A stretch of DNA of 5,957 nt from Deltaproteobacteria bacterium RBG_13_52_11. GTDB lineage: Bacteria; Desulfobacterota; B13-G15; RBG-16-54-18. Below, in pieces: positions 1 to 5,508 of the stretch. The notes below the pieces were generated by a model, which worked only from the letters and a program-made list of their open reading frames with translations, had not been told where the DNA came from and searched no databases. Within the stretch, counting starts at the first letter, position 1. Each line of letters begins with the position of its first letter. Location: NCBI GenBank assembly GCA_001797745.1, contig MGQF01000088.1:2404-8360 (forward strand), written 5' to 3'. The translations under genes were made by a program, and so were the position numbers.

Positions 1-750
1 TTAGGGAGGAGAAAATTGGAAAAGCGGGTGAAAAGGCTCAAGAACCACTATGTCTTATGCGGTTATGGCCGTATCGGCTCCTTTATCGCCAGGGAATTTG
101 ATGTCGAAAACATCCCTTTTGTGGTGATCGAAAAGGAGCCTGAGAGAATAAAGCTGCTCGAGGAGGATGGATTCCCCTATGTGGAAGGGGACGCTACTGA
201 TGACGAGAACCTCATCAGCGCAGGGGTAGAGAGGGCCCGGTGTCTGGTCGCCGCAACCGGCTCTGACGCTGACAACCTCTATATCACCCTTTCCACCAGG
301 TCATTAAACCCCACCATCTATATTCTGAGCCGGGCCGGTGAGGAGGGGGCAGAGAAAAAGCTGTTGAGTGCCGGGGCCAATCGAGTGGTCTCTCCATATC
401 TGATGGGTGCCGCCAGGATGCTCAACGCTGTCCTGAGGCCGAATATCGTGGAATTCGTTGACTTGGTCGTCGAGAGGAAGCACCTCGAGCTCCAGTTAGA
501 GGAGATCACTGTTGAGGATGATGCCAGATTCAAAGGAAAGTCCTTGCGGGAATCGGGGATCAGGCGAGAGTTCGGATTGATTGTAGTGGCCATCAAAAAG
601 GGATCAGGTACAATGATCTTTAACCCCTCCTCGGAAACCCTCATTGAAAAAGGGGATGTCCTCATTGTCCTCGGCGAGAAGAAGCACCTGGGGATGCTTG
701 AACAACTGGTGCAATCTGCAGAAATGCTCAGAAAGAGGCGATCTCGATGA
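1..750 (+). CDS. Potassium channel protein, C-terminal RCK (TrkA-N + TrkA-C) part; 5' end outside window
   Basis: This is the cytoplasmic regulatory part of a potassium channel or TrkA-like protein. It binds a nucleotide and gates potassium flux. Counting residues from nt 1, a Rossmann fold begins at about residue 15, with the GYGRIG dinucleotide loop at 21-26 and an acidic residue closing the second strand (VVIEKE, about 44), typical of NAD(H) binding. GDATD follows at about 63-67. A TrkA-C (RCK_C) domain fills about 158-240. The frame is open to the first base, and the codons before the TTG at nt 16 read LGRRK, matching the GRR-K-M-EK linker that joins the pore helix to the RCK domain in bacterial two-helix potassium channels. 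I therefore infer a truncated channel whose membrane part lies upstream. The alternative is a free-standing RCK protein starting at TTG 16, with GGAGGA at 5-10 as its ribosome site. The stop overlaps the next gene's ATG (ATGA), so the two are probably translationally coupled. Confidence 0.85.
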   Translation, partial: LGRRKLEKRVKRLKNHYVLCGYGRIGSFIAREFDVENIPFVVIEKEPERIKLLEEDGFPYVEGDATDDENLISAGVERARCLVAATGSDADNLYITLSTRSLNPTIYILSRAGEEGAEKKLLSAGANRVVSPYLMGAARMLNAVLRPNIVEFVDLVVERKHLELQLEEITVEDDARFKGKSLRESGIRREFGLIVVAIKKGSGTMIFNPSSETLIEKGDVLIVLGEKKHLGMLEQLVQSAEMLRKRRSR

Positions 751-1526
751 TCATCCACATCACCGTCCCCTATAACATCCTCATCCAACGTCAAGATGAG
801 ATCATCAGCAAGGGGGTCAATCCGGAGATATACTTAAGTTCTTCCGTCCTGGATACGTGCCAAGACAGGGATGTGCACCTGCTGGGGGGTGCGTTGAAAA
901 AGGCCGGCCTCTCCTATACCTTTCATGCCCCTTTCATGGACCTGGCCCCTGGTGGGGTGGACAGTAAGATCAGAAGGGCCACTCAGGAGAGACTGGAGCA
1001 TGTCCTGCATTTGGCTGCCTTGATCAGACCCAAGACCGTGGTCTTTCATCCGGAATACGACCAGTGGCGGCACGGAGAGGCATTCGATCTCTGGTTTCAA
1101 GGGAGTCTGGAGATGTGGACCCCCTTAGTTAAAGAGGCGGAGAAAGTGCGGGTGACGCTGGCGCTGGAAAATGTCTTTGAGCTAGGACCAGAGACCCTCA
1201 AAAGGCTCCTGGAGAAGATTAACTCCCCCCATTGCGGCTTTTGCTTTGATACTGGTCACTCGATCGCATTCAGCAAAAGGGGATGGAAAGAGTGGATAGA
1301 GGTGCTGGGCAAGTATTTGGTCGAGGTGCACCTGCACGACAATACGGGTGTTGAGGACCAACATCTTCCCCCCGGCGATGGAAAATTTGACTTTACCGGA
1401 TTCTTGAGCTTCCTGTGGCAACAGCGGCTTTCGCCTATCTATACCCTCGAGGTGCATCAGGAGGAGGATCTGCCAAGGGGCTTTACGACGGTGAAGGGAT
1501 ATATGGAGGCCTTGAGCAGCAAGTAA
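747..1526 (+). CDS. Sugar phosphate isomerase/epimerase-like TIM-barrel protein (COG1082, AP endonuclease 2 superfamily)
   Basis: A 259-residue soluble protein of the xylose-isomerase-like TIM-barrel family (PF01261), which includes sugar isomerases/epimerases and endonuclease IV. Visible candidate metal ligands, in barrel order, are H60 (FHAPF), H101 (FHPEYD), E141 (LALEN), D168 and H171 (CFDTGH), H195/H197 (VHLHDN), D204 and H206 (DQHLPPGDG) and E235 (TLEVH). This set resembles the complete metal site of endonuclease IV, but the HLHDN...HLPPGDG style is also common among COG1082 sugar enzymes. Length is normal (about 250-280). The start ATG overlaps the stop of the upstream channel gene by four bases, with AGAGG at about 733-738 as ribosome site. 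No signal peptide or membrane segment is seen, so it is cytoplasmic. The substrate cannot be named; pairing with a potassium-channel gene gives no metabolic hint. Family assignment is firm, the reaction is not. Confidence 0.85.
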   Translation: MIIHITVPYNILIQRQDEIISKGVNPEIYLSSSVLDTCQDRDVHLLGGALKKAGLSYTFHAPFMDLAPGGVDSKIRRATQERLEHVLHLAALIRPKTVVFHPEYDQWRHGEAFDLWFQGSLEMWTPLVKEAEKVRVTLALENVFELGPETLKRLLEKINSPHCGFCFDTGHSIAFSKRGWKEWIEVLGKYLVEVHLHDNTGVEDQHLPPGDGKFDFTGFLSFLWQQRLSPIYTLEVHQEEDLPRGFTTVKGYMEALSSK

Positions 1527-1532
1527 CGAAAA

Positions 1533-1716
1533 ATGAAACTGATCAAAGACAATGCCTACACCCCTACCCTTGGGCAGCCGGGTCACCTTCCAGGGGACCT
1601 TGGAAAAGGCGTCTAAAAGGGTATTGGAGTTGAAGCCCCGTGCCTATCTTGAAGAGGGATCGCTGGCTGCCGAGGGAAGAGGGACAATGATGATCATCAA
1701 CCGGAAAGAGGGGTAG
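1533..1716 (+). pseudogene. Broken hotdog-fold (PaaI/4HBT-like) thioesterase: N-terminal stub joined out of frame to C-terminal half
   Basis: Seven bases after the isomerase stop, an ATG at 1533 opens with MKLIKDNA, which resembles the N-terminus of small hotdog thioesterases (they usually continue into a CFVCG..NP.GL motif). This frame then loses similarity and stops at 1614-1616. A second frame, with ATG at 1552 and stop 1714-1716 (54 residues), reads TPLPLGSRVTFQGTL, then a strand rich in R, E and L, then YLEEGSLAAEGRGTMMII. This is the pattern of the last three strands of a PaaI/4HBT thioesterase (kPlPlG..v...g.v....r.l.....l.dG.l.AeG.g.f). The part between, with the conserved HGG helix region (about 65-70 residues expected), is missing. 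I infer an internal deletion of a length not divisible by three, joined near 1555-1562. A short expressed 54-residue protein is possible, but the ribosome site before 1552 is poor. The identification is by recalled family pattern only. Confidence 0.5.
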
Positions 1717-2770
1717 GCCGTTCCTGAAGCCATCTCTCGAGGAAGCGGTAAGGCGGTTCCTTCGACTTCCGCATGGTGAGCAGCAGCTCTATCAGGCCTC
1801 TCACGTCGCCGCCTAATGCCTCATAGGCCTGTTGGAGCAGACCCTGGGAGGGGGAAAGGCAACGCCGAGAGGCCAGGACCACGGCGTTGTTTAACCTCCC
1901 AATATGATCTGAAGGATCCCTTGCCTTTAACTGCTTGCTGAACTCGGCCAACCGCCTTTGCCCGTGGGCGAATATCTCCTCCCTCATCCTGACCTTCTCC
2001 TCCGGGGGTAGGTCTTGGGTATAGAGCCCCTTGAGCACATCATAAAGCTCCTGGAAAAACCCCGCGATCAGCCCCTCATCACCGACGAGATCCAGGGCAA
2101 ACTGATAAGAGGGAGAAGACAGTCCAAACCGCTCCTCGATAAACATGAGGGAGCCCTTTTCTGCGATCAAAGAGGCTATCTGCTCGTTGAATTCCGTTTC
2201 TCCCTTGAAAAAGACGGTATTATGGACGAGTTCGTGGATGATGATATTGATAACGATCACCGGGTGGCTATCCAAGACAGTGGAATAGATGGGATCGTGC
2301 AGCCACCCCAAGGTGCTGAAGGCAATGGCCTGCTGAAGGCACGTATCAAAACCCCTCTTTTCTAGTTTCTTGATCTCCTTGACGGCATCCGCCCTGTTAA
2401 AAAAACCCTTGTACTCAACCTCCCCCACGATGGGGAAACGCCACGTATGGGGCTCCAGGCTGTCCTTGGGGCAGGCGCTCACCAGATAGATGAGGGCATC
2501 ACCTTTGACGCGATAAAAGGTCTCATAGCAGTCATCAAGGTATAACCCCAACTTTTGTTGGGAAAACTCCTTCACCTCTTGAACGAGCCGAATCCCCTCC
2601 TTTATCTGCTGCTTAACCTCCTCATCCCCCAGGATCTCCTCATACGGTACACTCCCCCCTACGATCTTTGCCTCACCCCATGCGAGTTTCCCTATATAGA
2701 GGGTGTTAGCGCACGAGGTAAGCAAAGGGAAAAAGAGCAAAAGACTAAGGATTAAGCTCCTCGCAAACAT
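1697..2770 (-). CDS. Putative zinc metallopeptidase lipoprotein (PF10023-like predicted aminopeptidase)
   Basis: A 357-residue protein with a lipoprotein signal: a hydrophobic stretch at 6-19 and lipobox LTSC with the lipidated cysteine at residue 20, so it should be anchored in the cell envelope facing the periplasm. A zincin motif HELVH (179-183, HExxH) follows a hydrophobic helix (VIVINIII). Thirteen residues on, E196 in ETEFNEQIA is the likely third zinc ligand, giving HExxH...NE. The region before it (GFFNRADAV, KRGFD, FSTLGWLHDP) and overall length fit the PF10023 family of predicted aminopeptidases, which to my knowledge is biochemically uncharacterised; the substrate is unknown. The C-terminal third is helical and charged. 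The start ATG (2768-2770) has no strong ribosome site (GGAT only) and lies just 13 bases after the tract of the dodecin terminator, so expression by read-through or from a promoter within the terminator region is likely. Its 3' end overlaps the thioesterase remnant by 20 bases, tail to tail. Confidence 0.8.
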   Translation of the reverse strand: MFARSLILSLLLFFPLLTSCANTLYIGKLAWGEAKIVGGSVPYEEILGDEEVKQQIKEGIRLVQEVKEFSQQKLGLYLDDCYETFYRVKGDALIYLVSACPKDSLEPHTWRFPIVGEVEYKGFFNRADAVKEIKKLEKRGFDTCLQQAIAFSTLGWLHDPIYSTVLDSHPVIVINIIIHELVHNTVFFKGETEFNEQIASLIAEKGSLMFIEERFGLSSPSYQFALDLVGDEGLIAGFFQELYDVLKGLYTQDLPPEEKVRMREEIFAHGQRRLAEFSKQLKARDPSDHIGRLNNAVVLASRRCLSPSQGLLQQAYEALGGDVRGLIELLLTMRKSKEPPYRFLERWLQERPTPLSG

Positions 2771-2783
2771 GACTTACATATCC

Positions 2784-2820
2784 AACAAAAAGGGACAGCT
2801 CAATCACCAGCTGCCCCCTT
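2784..2820 (-). terminator. Rho-independent terminator after the dodecin gene
   Basis: Read on the minus strand, AAGGGGGCAGCT (2820-2809) pairs with AGCTGTCCCTT (2800-2790) around an 8-base loop. There is a small internal mismatch (CC opposite A) between two five-pair helices. A T-rich tract (TTTTTGTT, 2791-2784) follows at once. It begins 24 bases after the dodecin stop and ends 13 bases before the lipoprotein start. On the plus strand the hairpin lacks a following T-run, so it is one-directional. Confidence 0.75.
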
Positions 2821-2843
2821 CGTACTGCACAATTATGTGTTTT

Positions 2844-3056
2844 TTAATCCTCCAGGACGAAAATGACCTCCATTCTCACCCGGTATTCAGATATCTTGTC
2901 GTTTTCCACCGACACCCTAAACTCCAAGACGCGCATACCGGTGATCCCCCTGAGGGTCTTTGATGCCCGTTTGTAACCATTTTGAATGGCATCGTCAAAA
3001 CCCTTAGGAGAACCTGCGATAACCTCGGTGATTCTTGCTACCCTGGCATCTGTCAT
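2844..3056 (-). CDS. Dodecin family protein (canonical flavin-contact residues replaced)
   Basis: A 70-residue protein of the dodecin family (PF07311), small proteins that form hollow dodecamers which in characterised members store flavins. The sequence shows the family outline: a first strand with EVIAGSPKGF (11-20), one amphipathic helix (21-35, DDAIQ...RASKTLR), then two long strands ending MEVIFVLED (62-70). Aligned without gaps to the halophilic archaeal dodecin from memory, the flavin-stacking Trp (W36) falls at Gly40 and the flavin-contacting Gln (Q55) at Arg59; no Trp is present at all. Flavin binding is therefore doubtful and the ligand open. I chose ATG 3054-3056 because AAGGAGG (3071-3065) lies 8 bases before it; an in-frame GTG at 3063-3065 overlaps the ribosome site and is unlikely. 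The gene has its own promoter and terminator. Confidence 0.9.
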   Translation of the reverse strand: MTDARVARITEVIAGSPKGFDDAIQNGYKRASKTLRGITGMRVLEFRVSVENDKISEYRVRMEVIFVLED

Positions 3057-3085
3057 ACCCTTCACCTCCTTCCCCCCTATTTCCG

Positions 3086-3114
3086 CTCATTGAGTTATGT
3101 ATGTCATCAATGAG
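3086..3114. repeat. Perfect 8-bp inverted repeat in the dodecin leader
   Basis: CTCATTGA (3086-3093) and TCAATGAG (3107-3114) are exact reverse complements separated by 13 bases. The repeat lies between the inferred dodecin start of transcription (about 3121) and its ribosome site (3065-3071). It could be a regulator's operator placed downstream of the promoter, or a hairpin in the 5' leader RNA. No regulator can be named. Confidence 0.5.
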
Positions 3115-3127
3115 AAGAATTAGTTTT

Positions 3128-3155
3128 ACTATATACCAGAGACGATATTTGTCAA
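3128..3155 (-). promoter_or_regulatory. Sigma-70-like promoter of the dodecin gene
   Basis: On the minus strand a perfect -35 box TTGACA (3155-3150) is followed after 16 bases by TATAGT (3133-3128), which matches the -10 consensus at five of six positions. Transcription would start near 3121, giving a leader of about 65 bases with the inverted repeat at 3086-3114 inside it. Confidence 0.75.
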
Positions 3156-3184
3156 CGATAAGTGATAGGATTTCGTTTTTCTGC

Positions 3185-3211
3185 TTGACTGTTCATTATA
3201 AACAATATATT
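3185..3211 (+). promoter_or_regulatory. Candidate promoter of the padR-modABC operon
   Basis: TTGACT (3185-3190) matches the -35 consensus at five of six positions. TATATT (3206-3211) would be the -10 with a short 15-base spacer; a 17-base spacer would give the poorer TATTCA. The whole stretch is very AT-rich, and another -10-like TATAAA sits at 3232-3237, so the exact promoter is uncertain. The inverted repeats at 3202-3225 overlap the -10 region, consistent with repression. Confidence 0.4.
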
Positions 3212-3225
3212 CATATTGTGAATAT
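3202..3225. promoter_or_regulatory. Two overlapping 7-bp inverted repeats, likely operator for the PadR regulator
   Basis: ACAATAT (3202-3208), a 4-base spacer and ATATTGT (3213-3219) form one perfect inverted repeat. ATATTCA (3207-3213), a 5-base spacer and TGAATAT (3219-3225) form a second that overlaps it. They sit 34-57 bases before the GTG of the PadR gene and cover the candidate -10 box. PadR dimers bind AT-rich palindromes and often control their own genes, so autoregulation is inferred. AT-richness alone makes chance palindromes more likely, hence modest confidence. Confidence 0.45.
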
Positions 3226-3258
3226 TTATTCTATAAATAACCTTATAAGGGCGTTGAT

Positions 3259-3774
3259 GTGGAACATCCTCAAGAACATGTAATCTTGGGAATTTTGATG
3301 AAAAAGGAGAGGCATGGCTATGAAATTCATCACCTCTTCTCCTCAGGTTTGGGTCGTGTCTGGCATGCCGGCATCAGTCAGGTCTATGCACTGCTCAAAC
3401 GCCTGGAAGCTGCTGAAAAGGTATCCTCCATAGTGGAGATGCAGGATAATCGACCAGCGAAGCACATCTACTCGATCACCCCGAAGGGACGTGATGCATT
3501 CTTGCATTGGGTCAATGCCCCGCTTGAGAGGATTCGCGACTTGCGGCTTGAGTTTATTGCCAAGCTTTTTCTTATGAGGGAACTTAAACTCCCCGGCATC
3601 GATGAGCTCATCAGGAAACAAATTCATATCTTTCAAGAACAGTTACGAGATATTAAACAGAAGGATGCGATCAGCGCAGACGAATTTGATCATCTCGTCT
3701 TCCGTTTCAGGATTGCCCAGATTGAGACCGTTATTTCCTGGCTTCGCGACTGTGAACAAAACTTTGACCACTAA
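3259..3774 (+). CDS. PadR-family transcriptional regulator
   Basis: A 171-residue DNA-binding protein of the PadR family. The N-terminal winged helix spans about residues 6-85: the opening helix EHVILGILMKKERHGYEIHHLF is typical of PadR (VILG.L...-HGYE), the recognition helix is near GISQVYALLKRLEAAEKV (38-55), and the wing runs through RPAKHIYSITPKGRDAF (65-81). The C-terminal half (about 95-168) is helical and resembles the long dimerising arm of the larger PadR (PF10400-type C-terminal) proteins. The start is GTG at 3259, preceded by AAGG (3247-3250) at 8-base spacing; an overlapping ATG at 3257 opens only an eight-codon frame. The stop is 18 bases before the ModA-like gene, suggesting co-transcription and control of that importer. 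PadR proteins often respond to small aromatic or drug-like ligands; here the inducer is unknown. Confidence 0.88.
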   Translation: MEHPQEHVILGILMKKERHGYEIHHLFSSGLGRVWHAGISQVYALLKRLEAAEKVSSIVEMQDNRPAKHIYSITPKGRDAFLHWVNAPLERIRDLRLEFIAKLFLMRELKLPGIDELIRKQIHIFQEQLRDIKQKDAISADEFDHLVFRFRIAQIETVISWLRDCEQNFDH

Positions 3775-3780
3775 AATTCG

Positions 3781-3785
3781 GGAGG
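3781..3785 (+). promoter_or_regulatory. Ribosome binding site of the ModA-like gene
   Basis: GGAGG lies 7 bases before the first of two tandem ATG codons (3793 and 3796) and 10 before the second. The spacing favours 3793 slightly; the choice changes the protein by one methionine only. Confidence 0.6.
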
Positions 3786-3792
3786 AGTTAGT

Positions 3793-4662
3793 ATGATGCA
3801 TCCAAAGGTGAAAGAGTTTTTATGCTCGTGTGTTATCATCACATTGACGATCTGTTTTTGTGCTGTTGGTGTAGGGGCCACTGAAAAACGGATAATTGCC
3901 TTCTGCGGTTCAGCGAGCAAGCCGGTATTGGAGGAAGCTGCCGAGAGTTTCTACAAACAGACAGGGATTCGCGTTGATCTTAACCTCGGTGGTTCGGGGA
4001 CGATGCTCTCTCAGATAAAATTGTCGCGGCGCGGGGACGTATACATCCCCGGCTCGCCTGATTACATGATCAAGGCCATTCGGGATGGCGTTGTTGACCC
4101 CGATTCAGTAGTGATCCTTGCCTATCTCATCATAGCCATTGATGTGCAACACAACAACCCCAAGGACATTCAAACCCTTTCTGACCTCACGAGACCGGAT
4201 ATCAGGGTAGCTATTGGCAATCCTGAGGCAGTCTGCGTAGGGCTGTACGCCGTAGAGGTACTCGAGCAAAACGGGCTTTTGCAACAGGTGCAAAAAAACA
4301 TCGTCACCCATGCCCCCAGTTGTGAGGCCACTGCCTCCCTCTTAGTCATGAAGAAGGTCGATGCCGTTATCGGATGGGATGTCTTTTCCAAATGGAATCC
4401 TGATAAGATCGATGCGGTTTTGCTGAAGCCCCATGAGATCACGAGGATCGCCTATATCCCCGCAGCCGTATCGACCTATAGCCAAGAAAAAAAGAGCGCG
4501 CAAAGGTTCATCAATTTTCTTGCTTCAGCCGAGGGGCAAAAGATCTTTGCCAAGTGGGGATACATCGCCACTGAAAAGGAGGCGCGCACCTTCGCCCCCA
4601 AGGCTCAGATTGGCGGTGAGTATAAACTTCCCAAGGGCTTCACCACTCCGGTTCAAAGATAA
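3793..4662 (+). CDS. Molybdate/tungstate-type ABC transporter substrate-binding protein (ModA-like)
   Basis: A 289-residue periplasmic binding protein. Residues 1-29 form a signal peptide (basic start, hydrophobic 9-28, cleavage probably after GVGA). LTIC at 18-21 is not a good lipobox, so the mature protein is likely soluble in the periplasm. The ModA-like framework is clear: FCGSASKP (37-44) and GGSGTM (66-71) supply the two serines that bind the oxyanion in this family; GDVYIPGS (81-88), VAIGNPEA (139-146) and the C-terminal FLASAEGQKIFAKWGY (242-257) follow the family order. In E. coli ModA the late pocket contains a Tyr after GIV; here the segment is VIGWDVF (192-198), so Trp195 and Asp196 may take part, as acidic ligands do in archaeal WtpA/ModA proteins. 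Cys38 and Cys148 flank the pocket loops. The choice among molybdate, tungstate or another oxyanion cannot be made from sequence. It is followed after 24 bases by the permease gene. Confidence 0.82.
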   Translation: MMHPKVKEFLCSCVIITLTICFCAVGVGATEKRIIAFCGSASKPVLEEAAESFYKQTGIRVDLNLGGSGTMLSQIKLSRRGDVYIPGSPDYMIKAIRDGVVDPDSVVILAYLIIAIDVQHNNPKDIQTLSDLTRPDIRVAIGNPEAVCVGLYAVEVLEQNGLLQQVQKNIVTHAPSCEATASLLVMKKVDAVIGWDVFSKWNPDKIDAVLLKPHEITRIAYIPAAVSTYSQEKKSAQRFINFLASAEGQKIFAKWGYIATEKEARTFAPKAQIGGEYKLPKGFTTPVQR

Positions 4663-4686
4663 GATTTAATGTGGAGGTTATCACAG

Positions 4687-5508
4687 ATGGATCTTAGAAG
4701 ATCTCGAATATTGAAGGGGATTACGGGTGAGGGACCATTTAAGGCCGCTACGATTAGCTGCCTCGCCCTCCTTACCTTCTTTTTTGTTGGCATCGTTCTC
4801 TCTTTGGTAACCTATACAGATTGGAATACCTTTGTATCTACCCTCATATCCAAGGAGATCCTCTTTGCCATCAAATTGAGTTTGATCACTGCTACGATAT
4901 CAACCGCCCTTTCCATCACCGTTGCCATTCCAGTGGCCTATGCCATCTCAAAAATTGAATTTCCAGGAAAGTCCATAGTCGATACCATTCTCGATCTGCC
5001 TATCGTAATCTCCCCGATTGCTCTGGGGGCGGCCCTCCTCGTCTTCTTCAATACCCCGGTAGGTATTGGGATTGAGGACAAGATAGCGCGATTTGTCTTT
5101 GAGGTACCAGGTATTATCCTCGCCCAATTCACGGTGATCACCGCCCTCGCAGTCAGGCTCCTGAAGTCCACCTTTGATGGCATTGATCCCCGGTATGAGC
5201 AGGTCAGCAGGACCTTGGGGTGCAGCAAGTTCAAGGCCTTTATCAGGGTAACCCTGCCTCTGGCGAGGGATGGTTTGATAGCCTCCGGTATCTTGACCTG
5301 GGCCAGGGCAATAGGGGAATTTGGCGCTACTGTCACCCTCGCCGGGGCCACCAAGATGAAGACAGAGACCTTGCCCACCGCCATCTATTTGAACCTGGCT
5401 ACCGCCGACGTTGAAAAGGCAGTGGCAGTGATCTTTATCCTCATCGCTCTTTCGTTAGTAGCCTTGATCGCCCTGAGAAAGATCAGCAATACGAGGTATC
5501 ACCTATGA
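4687..5508 (+). CDS. Molybdate/tungstate-type ABC transporter permease (ModB-like)
   Basis: A 273-residue inner-membrane permease of the binding-protein-dependent type (PF00528). About six hydrophobic segments are visible at roughly 21-43, 59-88, 103-122, 142-160, 197-220 and 244-264. The EAA loop that docks on the ATPase is EQVSRTLGCSKFKAFIRVTLP, split here as EQVSRTLG (171-178) and FIRVTLP (185-191). It is followed by WARAIGEFGATV (205-216), typical of the ModB/CysT/WtpB branch that carries molybdate, tungstate or sulfate. I start at ATG 4687-4689 because GGAGG (4673-4677) precedes it by 9 bases; the in-frame ATG at 4669 lies before that ribosome site and has none of its own, so the longer 279-residue version is less likely. 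The stop overlaps the ATPase start by four bases (ATGA), implying coupled synthesis. Confidence 0.88.
   Translation: MDLRRSRILKGITGEGPFKAATISCLALLTFFFVGIVLSLVTYTDWNTFVSTLISKEILFAIKLSLITATISTALSITVAIPVAYAISKIEFPGKSIVDTILDLPIVISPIALGAALLVFFNTPVGIGIEDKIARFVFEVPGIILAQFTVITALAVRLLKSTFDGIDPRYEQVSRTLGCSKFKAFIRVTLPLARDGLIASGILTWARAIGEFGATVTLAGATKMKTETLPTAIYLNLATADVEKAVAVIFILIALSLVALIALRKISNTRYHL

Noticed and set aside
16..18. TTG with GGAGGA upstream as the true start of a stand-alone RCK protein
   Set aside because: The frame is open to base 1 and the preceding codons match the channel-to-RCK linker, so truncation by the window edge is the better reading; the alternative is kept in the feature text.
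1415..1633. 72-codon plus-strand frame overlapping the isomerase 3' end
   Set aside because: It lies mostly inside a well-supported gene, has no family resemblance and low-complexity Gly/Arg/Ser composition; the region after 1526 is better explained by the thioesterase remnant.
1688..1699. Perfect 12-bp palindrome TGATGATCATCA at the convergent gene ends
   Set aside because: It has no loop or T-tract to act as terminator, is made of codons at the tails of two frames, and similar GATGATCATC runs occur elsewhere in coding sequence.
3057..3258. Moco/tungsten riboswitch, tRNA or CRISPR repeats in the intergenic region
   Set aside because: No long conserved multi-stem structure, cloverleaf or regularly spaced repeat was seen; only promoters and short inverted repeats are supported.
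3035..3283. 82-codon plus-strand frame across the divergent control region
   Set aside because: It is antisense to the dodecin start and then covers AT-rich promoter DNA; no ribosome site or recognisable protein pattern.
4669..4671. Upstream in-frame ATG for the permease
   Set aside because: It precedes the strong GGAGG at 4673-4677, which is well placed for ATG 4687 instead.
4938..5384. 148-codon minus-strand frame inside the permease gene
   Set aside because: A shadow of the strongly supported ModB-like permease, without its own ribosome site or family pattern.
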